Positions 49,087 to 57,262 of a stretch of DNA of 64,000 bases are shown here, in pieces. Position numbers and translations under genes: made by a program. The stretch's first letter is position 1, and the number at the start of each line of letters is the position of its first letter. The notes beneath the pieces were generated by a model. That model was not told where the DNA came from. It was given only the letters and a program-made list of their open reading frames with translations, and did no database searches. Source of the DNA: Roseibium aestuarii (GTDB lineage: Bacteria; Pseudomonadota; Alphaproteobacteria; Rhizobiales; Stappiaceae); NCBI RefSeq assembly GCF_008477545.1, contig NZ_VORA01000001.1, positions 1,364,001 through 1,428,000 of the forward strand. Reading direction: 5' to 3'.

Positions 49087-51015
49087 ATGCAGTTCCATCT
49101 CGACGGCTATCAGTTCGGTGATCCAGCCATTGCACGCGCAGCTCCGGAAATCGAGGGGGGCAACGTCACGTCGCTGCCCGCTGAAGTAGATGTGATGATC
49201 GTCGGCTGCGGTCCGGCCGGTCTGACGCTCGCCGCCCAGCTCGCCCGCTTCCCCAGCATCGTCACGGCCATTGCCGACCAGCGCGACGGCCCGCTGGAGC
49301 TGGGCCAGGCCGATGGGATTGCCTGCCGCACGGTCGAGATGTTCCAGGCCTTCGGCTTTGCCGAAAAGGTGCTGAAGGAAGCCTATTGGGTCAACGAGAC
49401 CACCTTTTGGAAGCCGGATCCGGCGAACCCGGCGTCCATCGCCCGCTCAGGGCGCATCCAGGACACGGAGGACGGTCTCTCCGAATTTCCCCATGTGATC
49501 CTCAATCAGGCCCGCGTCCACGAGTTCTATCTCGACCTCATGCGCAAGAGCCCGCGCCGGCTGGAGCCTGCCTATGGCCGCCGCCTGATCAGCGTCGATG
49601 TCGCGGTAGAGCCTGTCAGCCATCCGGTCACCCTGACCTTCGAGCATGACGTGAACGGGGAAACCCGGCAGGAGATCGTGCGTGCCCGTTATGCGGTGGG
49701 CAGCGACGGTGCCCGCAGTGTCGTGCGCCGCTCTATCGGCCGCGAGCTGAAGGGCGATGCCGCCAATCAGGCCTGGGGCGTCATGGACGTGCTGGCCGTC
49801 ACCGACTTCCCCGACATCCGCATGAAGGCGGCTGTCCATTCGTCGGGAGAGGGCAACCTGCTGATCATCCCGCGCGAGGGCGGATATCTCGTTCGCCTCT
49901 ATGTGGAAATGGACAAGCTGGCCGAAGACGAGCGCGTCGCCGACCGCAAGATCACCAGCGACCGGCTCGTGGCCGCCGCCCAGCGCATTCTTCACCCCTA
50001 CACGCTCGACGTGAAGGAGATCGCCTGGTGGTCGGTCTACGAGATCGGCCAGCGCATCACCGACCGGTTCGACAATGTGACTGATCCGTCCGCGGGCGAC
50101 CGGATCCCGTCCGTTTTCATCGCGGGCGATGCATGCCACACCCACAGCCCCAAGGCCGGGCAGGGGATGAATGTCTCCATGCAGGACACGTTCAACCTGG
50201 GCTGGAAACTGGCCGCCGTGCTGCAGGGTCTGGCGAGACCTGAGCTTCTGCTGACCTATTCGGCCGAGCGTCAGGGCATCGCCCAGGACCTGATCGACTT
50301 CGACCGGGAATTTGCGCGCATGTTCTCCGCCAAGCCGGTGGAAGACGGCGAGGCGGCGGCCGATGCGGTCGATCCCAAGGCGTTCCAGCGGTACTTCGTC
50401 AAGCAGGGCAGGTTTACGGCGGGCACGGCGACCCACTATCGCCCCTCCGTCCTGACCAGCGATGCAGCCCATCAGCCGCTGGCCACCGGTTTCACCGTCG
50501 GCATGCGCTTCCACTCCGCCCCCGTGGTGCGCCTGGCTGACGGCAAGCCGATGGAACTGGGACACGCGGCCGAGGCCGATGGCCGCTGGCGCCTTTATGC
50601 CTTTGCCCCGGCCGGCGACACGGGAATGGCCGGGGGCGCAATTGCCGAGCTGATGGCCTGGCTGGAAACGGATGCGGCCTCTCCTGTGCGCCGCTTCACT
50701 CCGGCGGGTGCCGATGCCGATGCGGTGTTCGATGTGCGGGCGATCTTCCAGCAGGGCTTCCGCGATCTGGCCTTCGGTCTGATGCCCGGCCTCCTGCGTC
50801 CCGCAAAGGGTAGCTTCGGGCTCACCGACTACGAGAAGGTCTTCTGCGCCGACCTGAAGTCGGGGATCGACATCTTCGACCTGCGGGGCATCGACCGGGA
50901 GAAGGGCGCGCTGATCGTGGTGCGGCCGGACCAGTATGTGGCGGACGTGCTGCCCCTTCAGGTGCGTGTCCCGCTCACGGCCTATTTCGACCGCCTGCTT
51001 CTGCCCCAGGGCTGA
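49087..51015 (+). CDS. FAD-dependent aromatic hydroxylase (3-hydroxybenzoate 4-monooxygenase / phenol 2-monooxygenase type)
   Basis: A 642-residue class A flavoprotein monooxygenase using NAD(P)H and O2. It has the FAD motif VDVMIVGCGPAGLTLAAQLA near residues 34-53, the ADQRDGPLELGQADGIACRTVEMFQAFG substrate-side region, the DG motif in YAVGSDGARSVVRRSIG, the GD motif IAGDACHTHSPKAGQGMNVSMQDTFNLGWKLA, and a C-terminal thioredoxin-like domain (about 450-640). Length and layout match 3-hydroxybenzoate 4-monooxygenase. GGAGG stands before ATG 49087. Regulated from the shared MarR promoter region. Confidence 0.88.
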   Translation: MQFHLDGYQFGDPAIARAAPEIEGGNVTSLPAEVDVMIVGCGPAGLTLAAQLARFPSIVTAIADQRDGPLELGQADGIACRTVEMFQAFGFAEKVLKEAYWVNETTFWKPDPANPASIARSGRIQDTEDGLSEFPHVILNQARVHEFYLDLMRKSPRRLEPAYGRRLISVDVAVEPVSHPVTLTFEHDVNGETRQEIVRARYAVGSDGARSVVRRSIGRELKGDAANQAWGVMDVLAVTDFPDIRMKAAVHSSGEGNLLIIPREGGYLVRLYVEMDKLAEDERVADRKITSDRLVAAAQRILHPYTLDVKEIAWWSVYEIGQRITDRFDNVTDPSAGDRIPSVFIAGDACHTHSPKAGQGMNVSMQDTFNLGWKLAAVLQGLARPELLLTYSAERQGIAQDLIDFDREFARMFSAKPVEDGEAAADAVDPKAFQRYFVKQGRFTAGTATHYRPSVLTSDAAHQPLATGFTVGMRFHSAPVVRLADGKPMELGHAAEADGRWRLYAFAPAGDTGMAGGAIAELMAWLETDAASPVRRFTPAGADADAVFDVRAIFQQGFRDLAFGLMPGLLRPAKGSFGLTDYEKVFCADLKSGIDIFDLRGIDREKGALIVVRPDQYVADVLPLQVRVPLTAYFDRLLLPQG

Positions 51016-51024
51016 GCCGCGGCG

Positions 51025-52278
51025 TCACGTCGGCAGGGGACCGTCGGGCGGTGTGCCCGGCGGCTCCCTCAGGTCTGCGGGCCGCATCAGGTGGCGCAGG
51101 CCGATCAGCCCGGCAATCAGGCCGGAGGCGACCGCAAGCCCGAGGCTCCAGCGCGCGCCGAAATGGTCGACGATGAAACCGGCAATCGGCGCGCCGACCG
51201 GCGTGCCGCCCATGGTCACCGCAATACGGATCGACATGACCCGGCCGCGCATGGCCGGTTCCGTGTCCAGCTGCATCAGCGCCATGGAGGTCGTCATCAC
51301 CGTGATCGCGCTGACCCCGCAGGCAACCAGCGCCACGGCGAAGAGCACCGGCGTTGGCGCAAGGGCGGCCAGCAGCGAGGCCACGCCAAAGCCCAGCGAC
51401 CCCGCGACCAGAACCGTGCCCGTGGCCTGGGCCCGCCCGGCCGCCAGAAGCGCGCCGCTGACCGTTCCCACCGCAAGACAGGACGACAGGAAGCCGTAGT
51501 CCGAGGCGCCGAGCCCGAAGACCTTGGTCGCCATGGTCGAGACATAGATCGGGAAGTTGAGGCCGAAGGTGCCGATGAAGAAGAGCATCAGCAGCCAGGT
51601 CATCAGGTCTGAGCGCGCCCGCACATAGGCCAGCCCCTCAAGGAAGCCGCCGCGCATGGAGAGGCGCTTGCGCGCTTCCGTCGGCGCCACCCGCGGCCGC
51701 AGCAGGAACAGCGAGACGAGCACCGCACCGAAGGACAGCGCATTCAGCAGAAAGCCCCAGCCCGTGCCGGCCAGCGCAATGACGATCCCGGCCGCCGCCG
51801 GTCCCACCATCCGCGCGGCATTGAAGAAGGCCGAGTTGAGAGCCACCGCATTGGGCAGCTCCTCCTTGCTCACCAGCTCAGAGACATAGGTCTGGCGCGC
51901 TGGAATGTCGAAGGCGGCGGTGCAGCCGTGCAGGAAGGCGAGAAGGCACACATGCCAGAGCTGGATGTGGCCGGACAGGGTGAGGCCTGCCAGGACCAGC
52001 GCCAGATGCCCCATGATCGACTGGGTGATCATCGTCAGCTTGCGCTTGTCGAAACTGTCGGCCACCGCCCCCGTCCAGGGCAGGCACAGGAGCTGCGGAC
52101 CGAATTGCAGCGCCATGACCAGCCCGACGGCGGAGGCATTGTGATCCGTCAGCTCGGTGAGAACCAGCCAGTCCTGCGCCGTGCGTTCCATCCAGGTGCC
52201 GATGTTGGACACCAGCGCGCCGATGGCGAAGAGCGCGTAGTTGCGGTTGGCAAGCGATCGGAACATCCGGTGGGGCAT
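51025..52278 (-). CDS. MFS transporter, EntS-like
   Basis: A 417-residue major facilitator with twelve membrane helices. It begins MPHRMFRSLANRNYALFAIGALVSNIGTWM and has the family's WTGAVADSFDKRKL loop 2-3 motif near residue 70 and an ARMVGPAAAGIVIALAG helix. EntS-type members export siderophores or drugs. It ends 9 bases from the monooxygenase stop, convergent, with no terminator between them. An internal ATG five codons in is the alternative start. Confidence 0.88.
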   Translation of the reverse strand: MPHRMFRSLANRNYALFAIGALVSNIGTWMERTAQDWLVLTELTDHNASAVGLVMALQFGPQLLCLPWTGAVADSFDKRKLTMITQSIMGHLALVLAGLTLSGHIQLWHVCLLAFLHGCTAAFDIPARQTYVSELVSKEELPNAVALNSAFFNAARMVGPAAAGIVIALAGTGWGFLLNALSFGAVLVSLFLLRPRVAPTEARKRLSMRGGFLEGLAYVRARSDLMTWLLMLFFIGTFGLNFPIYVSTMATKVFGLGASDYGFLSSCLAVGTVSGALLAAGRAQATGTVLVAGSLGFGVASLLAALAPTPVLFAVALVACGVSAITVMTTSMALMQLDTEPAMRGRVMSIRIAVTMGGTPVGAPIAGFIVDHFGARWSLGLAVASGLIAGLIGLRHLMRPADLREPPGTPPDGPLPT

Positions 52279-52631
52279 GGAGCAACTTCAAAAGGGCGTC
52301 CCGAAAGGGCCGGGCCGGGGCGCGGGACCGCCTCGGCTGGTGTCGCCCGTTGCAGGCGGATCGCGCGTCCGGAGAGGACGCGGTCGCGGCTCGGGCGGGG
52401 AATCTCGGGAAACTTGATAAGGACACCTTGGTTTTAGGGCGGGGCACGAAGCCGGTCAAGCCGCGCCCTTGCAGCAAGGCGGCGGCCGTCGCTGCGGGCC
52501 GCTGTACAGGTCAGAACGATTTCGAAAAAACGATTGCAAAAAAACTTAATCGTACTATCTTCTCCTCAAGTTGGACGGGTACCGGCGATCTCTCCGTGCC
52601 CCGACCCAGATCCCCCGTGGCGAGGTTCCTG
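52279..52631. promoter_or_regulatory. Spacer and promoter region of bigR
   Basis: About 350 bases, no gene. Near its right end an AT-rich patch has ACGATT twice (52516-52521, 52530-52535) and the inverted AATCGT (52548-52553), possible operator half-sites. TTGCAA (52534-52539), 16 bases and TATCTT (52556-52561) could be the bigR promoter. Confidence 0.45.
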
Positions 52632-52988
52632 ATGGCTCTTCTCGACGTCTCAATGGACGACATGGCTCTAGATGCGGAGAGCGGTGCGGCGGCGCCCCTC
52701 TCAGCGATGGGCGAGAAGGTGCTGGAGGCTTCCGGCTTCCTGAAGAAGCTCGCCAATCCCGACCGGCTTCTCGTCTGCTGTGCCCTGATGGAAGGGGAAC
52801 GCAGCGTGCGCGAGCTGGAAGAGCAGCTCGGCATCCGGCAGCCCGGGCTGTCCCAGCAACTGGCCGAATTGCGCCGGGCCGAGCTCGTCGTCCCGCGCAA
52901 GGATGGCAAGCAGGTGTTCTACTCCTTGGCGGATCACAAGGTCCGCACCGTGATCGAGACCCTGCATCGCCTGTTCTGCGCGGAGTGA
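52632..52988 (+). CDS. bigR: ArsR-family persulfide-sensing repressor, BigR/SqrR type
   Basis: A 118-residue winged-helix repressor. The core reads FLKKLANPDRLLVCCALMEGERSVRELEEQLGIRQPGLSQQLAELRR (helix-turn-helix about residues 58-85) and ends LHRLFCAE. Cysteines are C49, C50 and C116; the 66-residue spacing between C50 and C116 equals that of the reactive pair in known BigR and SqrR, which form a polysulfide bridge. ATG 52632 has GAGG 6 bases upstream. It precedes two sulfur-transport genes, the typical bigR context. Confidence 0.85.
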   Translation: MALLDVSMDDMALDAESGAAAPLSAMGEKVLEASGFLKKLANPDRLLVCCALMEGERSVRELEEQLGIRQPGLSQQLAELRRAELVVPRKDGKQVFYSLADHKVRTVIETLHRLFCAE

Positions 52989-53064
52989 CCCCTGACCACG
53001 CGCCGATTTGACGACCTTGCTCCTTCGGGAGCCGAACCGATCCTGTTCCGAGGACTGACGAACC

Positions 53065-53499
53065 ATGATCACTGAATTCACCCCCTTGCTGTCCTTCGTG
53101 GGCGGCTCCCTCATCGGCCTCGCGGCCGTGCTCCTGATGCTCTTCCACGGCCGCATCGCCGGCATGACCGGCATCCTGACCGGCATCCTACCGCCCCTTG
53201 CCAAGGACTGGGACTGGCGCCTGTTCTTCGTGATCGGCGCCATCGCGGCACCGGCGATCATCACCGCCGTCTATGGCCCGGACACCATCACCTTCCAGAC
53301 CGACATTCCGATGGTCTGGACCATCATCAGCGGCCTGCTCGTGGGCGTTGGCGTCTTCTTCGCTTCCGGCTGCACCTCCGGTCACGGGGTCTGCGGGTTG
53401 TCGCGCCTCTCGGTCCGCTCGCTGGCCGCAACCCTGACCTTCATGGCCGCAACGGCTGCGACCGTCTTCGTCATTCGTCACGTTCTCGGAGGCTTCTGA
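53065..53499 (+). CDS. YeeE/YedE sulfur-transport protein, first half (PmpA-like)
   Basis: A 144-residue membrane protein with four hydrophobic segments. FASGCTSGHGVCGLSRLSVRS (about residues 95-115) is the YeeE signature, with a cysteine pair in the transport path. Such half-size proteins work as a pair with the next gene, moving thiosulfate or other sulfur compounds. Second gene of the bigR operon. Confidence 0.9.
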   Translation: MITEFTPLLSFVGGSLIGLAAVLLMLFHGRIAGMTGILTGILPPLAKDWDWRLFFVIGAIAAPAIITAVYGPDTITFQTDIPMVWTIISGLLVGVGVFFASGCTSGHGVCGLSRLSVRSLAATLTFMAATAATVFVIRHVLGGF

Positions 53500-53501
53500 T
53501 C

Positions 53502-53936
53502 ATGCGTGCGCTTCTTGCTCTTCTCGCCGGTCTCGTCTTCGGGGCCGGGATCGCTCTGGCCGGCATGATCAATCCGGCCAAGGTCCTGAACTTCTTCGAC
53601 GTGGCCGGCACCTGGGACCCGTCCCTGGCCTTCGTGATGGGCGGCGCCATCGTCGTGACCTTCATCGGATACCGGCTGGCCTGGCGCCGCACCGCGCCGC
53701 TCCTCGACACCCGCTTCCATCTGCCGACGGCCCAGACCATCGATCTGCGCCTGGTGGGAGGGGCTGCGATCTTCGGCGTGGGCTGGGGCATCGCCGGCTT
53801 CTGCCCGGGTGGGGCTATTCCGGCGCTGGGCCTCGGCCGCGTTGAGCCGCTGGTCTTTGTCGGCGCCATGATCGTCGGCATTCTGGTGGCCCGCACCGCG
53901 CGCAACGCGGCAACCCGCAAGGCAAGCCTCGCCTGA
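53502..53936 (+). CDS. YeeE/YedE sulfur-transport protein, second half (PmpB-like)
   Basis: A 144-residue membrane protein starting 2 bases after the preceding stop. LVFGAGIALAGMINPAKVLNFFDVAGTWDPSLAFVMGGA and GWGIAGFCPGGAIPALGLG are the second-half signature, with a cysteine in the GFCPG loop. Partner of the upstream protein. The rest of the classical bigR operon (ETHE1-like sulfur dioxygenase and sulfite exporter) is absent here. Confidence 0.9.
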   Translation: MRALLALLAGLVFGAGIALAGMINPAKVLNFFDVAGTWDPSLAFVMGGAIVVTFIGYRLAWRRTAPLLDTRFHLPTAQTIDLRLVGGAAIFGVGWGIAGFCPGGAIPALGLGRVEPLVFVGAMIVGILVARTARNAATRKASLA

Positions 53937-53962
53937 CCGCATGAGCTGCGGGCGAAACGCGA

Positions 53963-53994
53963 AAAGGGCGCGGCAGATCTGCCGCGCCCTTTTT
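53963..53994. terminator. Bidirectional terminator between the YeeE pair and rlpA
   Basis: AAAGGGCGCGGCAGATCTGCCGCGCCCTTT in two parts: a 15-bp arm, perfect, with almost no loop, and A and T runs outside. It can stop transcripts on both strands. Confidence 0.85.
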
Positions 53995-54021
53995 CATGAC
54001 ATGTGATGATGTGAAGCGAGG

Positions 54022-54068
54022 GCGCTCTAGAACCAGGGCGCTCTAGAACCAGGGCCCCTAGAACCAGG
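54022..54068. repeat. Tandem triplication over the rlpA stop codon
   Basis: Units 54022-54037, 54038-54053 and 54054-54068 (16, 16 and 15 bases) each read close to GCGCTCTAGAACCAGG. On the coding strand every unit encodes the ending P-W-F-stop, so the last codons of rlpA were copied twice beyond the gene's own stop. Confidence 0.85.
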
Positions 54069-54513
54069 GCTTGTCGAGGGCCTTCACGTCCTTGAGCGCG
54101 ACCTTGAGGTTCGGGCGCTTGCGGGGCAGGGGCATGGCTTCGAGCTTTGCCGCTTCCTGCTTCGTCACCGGCTTGATGCAGACCTTGGTCACGCCCTTGG
54201 AAACGAAGCTGAGCTGTCGCGCCGCGGCCTTGGACAGGTCGAGGATGCGCTTGCCGCTGAAGGGGCCGCGATCATTGATCCGCACATAGACATCCTGACC
54301 GTTGCTCACATTGGTGACCTTGAGCAGGGTGCCGAAGGGAAGGCTGGGGTGGGCGGCGGTCATCTTGCTGGCGTCCATCATTTCGCCGGACGCGGTCCGG
54401 CTCTTGAGGGCATACCAGGAGGCCTTGCCGCAATTGGGGAAGGCCGCTGCTTCGTTCGCCTGAAAAAGGGCAAGCAGGAGGCCCGCCGAAAGAAGGATCG
54501 GCTGAAGCTTCAT
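54058..54513 (-). CDS. rlpA: RlpA-like septal ring protein (double-psi beta-barrel)
   Basis: A 151-residue exported protein with a signal peptide (about residues 1-24, EAAA-FPN). The RlpA fold shows in CGKASWYALKSRTASGEMMD, MTAAHPSLPFGTLLKVTNVSNGQDVYVRINDRGPF and RILDLSKAAARQL, with the aspartate of NDRGPF at the active site. RlpA proteins cleave peptidoglycan strands that lack stem peptides. There is no SPOR domain and no lipobox, so the protein is a short form. The gene ends PWF-TAG inside the triplicated repeat. Confidence 0.88.
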   Translation of the reverse strand: MKLQPILLSAGLLLALFQANEAAAFPNCGKASWYALKSRTASGEMMDASKMTAAHPSLPFGTLLKVTNVSNGQDVYVRINDRGPFSGKRILDLSKAAARQLSFVSKGVTKVCIKPVTKQEAAKLEAMPLPRKRPNLKVALKDVKALDKPWF

Positions 54514-54654
54514 GGGTGTCTCTTCTGAAGGGCGACCGCTGCCGCATTCGCGGACCGGACATCGCGAGCAGCCGGAGCTGCCGTCTTGTTTACGCAGCGT
54601 TTCCCTTAAGGATCCCAGAGGGCCAAACTATGGCGAGGATGTGGAACCTTTGGG

Positions 54655-55206
54655 TCAGATGGCCAATTTCTGCGCTTTTTGAAGAAAATCCGACAATTTC
54701 CGGAACGCGCGGGGCTCGCCTTCCGCGCTGGCGATCACCCATGCCCCCTCCAGTTGCATGAGCAGCTGCTCGGCAAGATCCTCCGGATCCGGCTCTCCGA
54801 GGCGCTCCGCATGGGCGCGCAGGCAGCCGCGCCAGTCGTCGAGCACGGCTCTTGCCGCCTCGCGCAGCTGCGGATCCTGATCCCCCGCCTGCACCACGCT
54901 CATCACCGGACAGGCGCCGAGCGCCACCCAGTCTCCCAGCAGGGCGCACAGGGCGACCATGCCATCGGTGAAGCTGGCAGAGCTCTCGAAGGCCCGGTCG
55001 AGACGCCGTTGCAGCACGCCGCCGATCCAGCGGGTCGCGGCCGCACCGAGTTCCGCCTTCCCGCCGGGGAAATGGTGGTAGAGCGACCCCTTGGGCACGC
55101 CGGAGGCCTTCAGGATCTCCGACAGCCCGACCCCGTCATAGCCCTTGCGGCGGAACAGGTCGGAGGCGGTCTTGAGCAGCAGGTCGCGGGTGGAGAGATC
55201 GGTCAT
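54655..55206 (-). CDS. TetR/AcrR regulator (LmrA/YxaF type)
   Basis: A 183-residue repressor. TRDLLLKTASDLFRRKGYDGVGLSEILKASGVPKGSLYHHFPGGK in part (residues 6-50) is the TetR helix-turn-helix; GSLYHHFPGGKAELG is characteristic of the YxaF/LmrA branch. The ligand domain has ALLGDWVALGACPVM. Divergent from the hydrolase gene across a 119-base spacer with two operator palindromes, which it probably binds to repress both genes. Confidence 0.88.
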   Translation of the reverse strand: MTDLSTRDLLLKTASDLFRRKGYDGVGLSEILKASGVPKGSLYHHFPGGKAELGAAATRWIGGVLQRRLDRAFESSASFTDGMVALCALLGDWVALGACPVMSVVQAGDQDPQLREAARAVLDDWRGCLRAHAERLGEPDPEDLAEQLLMQLEGAWVIASAEGEPRAFRKLSDFLQKAQKLAI

Positions 55207-55225
55207 GGCGCAATCCTATCCGCAC

Positions 55226-55267
55226 TAGACCGATTGGTCCAGATGGGCTATTAGACCGACTGGTCTA
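55226..55267. promoter_or_regulatory. Twin operators of the TetR/hydrolase pair
   Basis: TAGACCGATTGGTCCA (55226-55241) and TAGACCGACTGGTCTA (55252-55267). The second has perfect 6-bp arms, the first five of six. Their centres are 26 bases apart, in the divergent spacer between the regulator and the hydrolase. They match the general TAGACC..GGTCTA form of LmrA/YxaF sites. Confidence 0.82.
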
Positions 55268-55325
55268 GTGATCGACCGCCGTGGTCATCAGGGCTGATGG
55301 GCCGCGACGGGCAGGGGAGGCGGAG

Positions 55326-56267
55326 ATGGAGCATTACATGGAGCGCATGACGATCGAGGCGGAGGGTGCCCTGCTTGCGGCCCGGCTCTACCGGCCGGTC
55401 GGCCCCTTGCGCGCCCATCAGGTGCTTCATGGCGCAACCGGCGTTCCCCAGCTCTATTATCGCCCCTTTGCGGAATGGGCCGCTAGCCGGGGTGTGGCCA
55501 CCCTGACCTATGACTACCGGGACTTCGGGGAGTCTGGCACCGGCCCCTTGCGCCGGAGCCGCGCCACCTTCATCGACTGGATGCTGAGCGACCAGCAGGC
55601 GGCCGAGCAGGCCTTGGCCCGCCTTGCGCCGGAAGGTTCCTTGCGGATCATCGGTCATTCCCTCGGCGGCCTGGGCTTCTCCTTCCGCGTGCCCGATCCG
55701 CGCGTCGACTGCATCACCACGGTCGGCGCCGGGGTCGGCCATGTGAGCGATCATCCCTGGAGCTACCGGCCTCTGGCGCTGGCCTTCTGGTATCTGCTCG
55801 GTCCCGTCGGCATTGCGCTGACAGGCTATCTGCCCGGCCGCCATCTGGCGCTTGGCGCGGATCTGCCCAAGGGCGTTTACTGGCAGTGGCGGCGCTGGTG
55901 CACCCGGCACGGCTTCTATTCTCACGATTTCGGCTCGCTGCTGCCCCATCCCGATTATGAGCGGGTGACGCCGGCCCTGCGGGTGCTGACCATGGCTGAC
56001 GATCCGGTGGTGCCGCCCGCCGCCTGCCGCCGCTATGCGGACTGTTTCCCGGCCGAGCGGGTCGCCTACCGGATCCTCGACCCGCAAGCCCACGGTCTGC
56101 GCCGCCTCGGCCATATCCAGGTGTTCTCGCGCGCCAGCGCCCCCGTCTGGCCCGAGCTGCTGGGCCTGGGGGAGGAGGCCGGACCGTCCGCGACGATGCC
56201 TGCCTCCACGCCTGCCACCCCGTCGACCGCCTCTGTCCTCACCGGTGCACTGGAGCCGACAGCCTGA
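55326..56267 (+). CDS. Alpha/beta hydrolase
   Basis: A 313-residue serine hydrolase. The nucleophile elbow GHSLGG lies near residue 117-122, after TYDYRDFGESGTGPL; the C-terminal acid/histidine part reads MADDPVVPP and AHGLRRLGHI. It belongs to the COG4757-like group of putative hydrolases. ATG 55326 is chosen for GGAGG about 6 bases upstream; the frame is open to 55281. The tail is rich in Thr/Ala/Pro. Regulated with the divergent TetR gene; ester or acyl substrate unknown. Confidence 0.83.
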   Translation: MEHYMERMTIEAEGALLAARLYRPVGPLRAHQVLHGATGVPQLYYRPFAEWAASRGVATLTYDYRDFGESGTGPLRRSRATFIDWMLSDQQAAEQALARLAPEGSLRIIGHSLGGLGFSFRVPDPRVDCITTVGAGVGHVSDHPWSYRPLALAFWYLLGPVGIALTGYLPGRHLALGADLPKGVYWQWRRWCTRHGFYSHDFGSLLPHPDYERVTPALRVLTMADDPVVPPAACRRYADCFPAERVAYRILDPQAHGLRRLGHIQVFSRASAPVWPELLGLGEEAGPSATMPASTPATPSTASVLTGALEPTA

Positions 56268-56444
56268 GGGCACAGCGCGGTCTTTCCCGTCGGGCCTGAA
56301 CGGATCTTCCTCTCCAACGCCCTGAAACAACGCGGAATTTTGACTGTGCTCTGACGGTCGAGGGAACAGAGCGGGCGCCCGCGCATTGGTAGACTGGAGC
56401 TCGACGCTCCGCTCGACCAAGCAGGAACGTGGGAAAGCCGCAAC

Positions 56445-57206
56445 ATGAGGCAACTGGCCGACAACTTCTGGAATTTTCGCGGCGATCTGCGGATCGCCCG
56501 GGTGCTGAACCTCGGCACGCACATGTCCCTCGTCCGCCGGGAGAGTGGCCGGTTCCTCCTGCTCGACAGCTATGAACTGGACGAGAGCGACCGCGAGGCC
56601 CTGCTGGCGCTGACCGATGGCGGCCGGGCGGTGGAGGCGATCCTCAACGTCCACCCCTTTCACACGCTCCACTGCCACGCGGCCCACAAGCTGCTGCCCC
56701 ATGCTCGCCTGATCGGGACGCGGCGTCACCACGCGCAACTGCCTGATCTGCCCTGGGATCCGGGCCTGATTGAGGACGCCTCCCTGCAGCAGGAGTTTGC
56801 CGGGGATCTGGACTTCTCGGTGCCCGCCGGTGTGGACTTCATCTGCGCCGACGACAGCGTTCACGTGGCCTCCGTGCTTGTGCGTCACCGGCAAAGCCGC
56901 ATCGTCCACGTGGACGACACGCTCAACGTCTTTGCCGCACCCGGCCTGCTTGGACGACTGCTTCCCCAGTCCCGGCTCCGCTTCCACCCCCAGCTTGCCA
57001 AGGCTCTGCAGAAGAGGGAAGGGGCTGCGGATGCCTATGCCCGCTGGGCCCGGGATCTCGCCGCGATCTGGGCCGGAACGCCCATCGTCTGCGCCGCCCA
57101 TTCAGCAACTCGCCACTTGCCGCCGGAGGGTTGGCGCGAGGAGATCCTTGCGAGCCTCGCCGATGTGGAGAAGACGCTCTCCCGCCACCGCGCCACCCAC
57201 GGCTGA
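56445..57206 (+). CDS. Divergent metallo-beta-lactamase-fold protein
   Basis: A 253-residue protein of MBL-like pattern: MSLVRRESGRFLLLDSYELDESD (the early strands), then LNVHPFHTLHCHAAHKLLPHARLIG where HxHxDH would be, and SRIVHVDDTLNVF with a later aspartate. The metal site reads HPFHTLH, so spacing and residues differ from the classical form. Function unknown. It precedes the aldehyde dehydrogenase by 57 bases on the same strand. Confidence 0.6.
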   Translation: MRQLADNFWNFRGDLRIARVLNLGTHMSLVRRESGRFLLLDSYELDESDREALLALTDGGRAVEAILNVHPFHTLHCHAAHKLLPHARLIGTRRHHAQLPDLPWDPGLIEDASLQQEFAGDLDFSVPAGVDFICADDSVHVASVLVRHRQSRIVHVDDTLNVFAAPGLLGRLLPQSRLRFHPQLAKALQKREGAADAYARWARDLAAIWAGTPIVCAAHSATRHLPPEGWREEILASLADVEKTLSRHRATHG

Positions 57207-57262
57207 CCCCGCACCGCCCCACCCATTTTCCCAAGACGAGAAAAGACAAGAAAGATCACACC

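Noticed and set aside
54022-54068. Possible CRISPR-like array
   Set aside because: The units are contiguous without spacers and repeat a stop-codon region; a simple tandem duplication.
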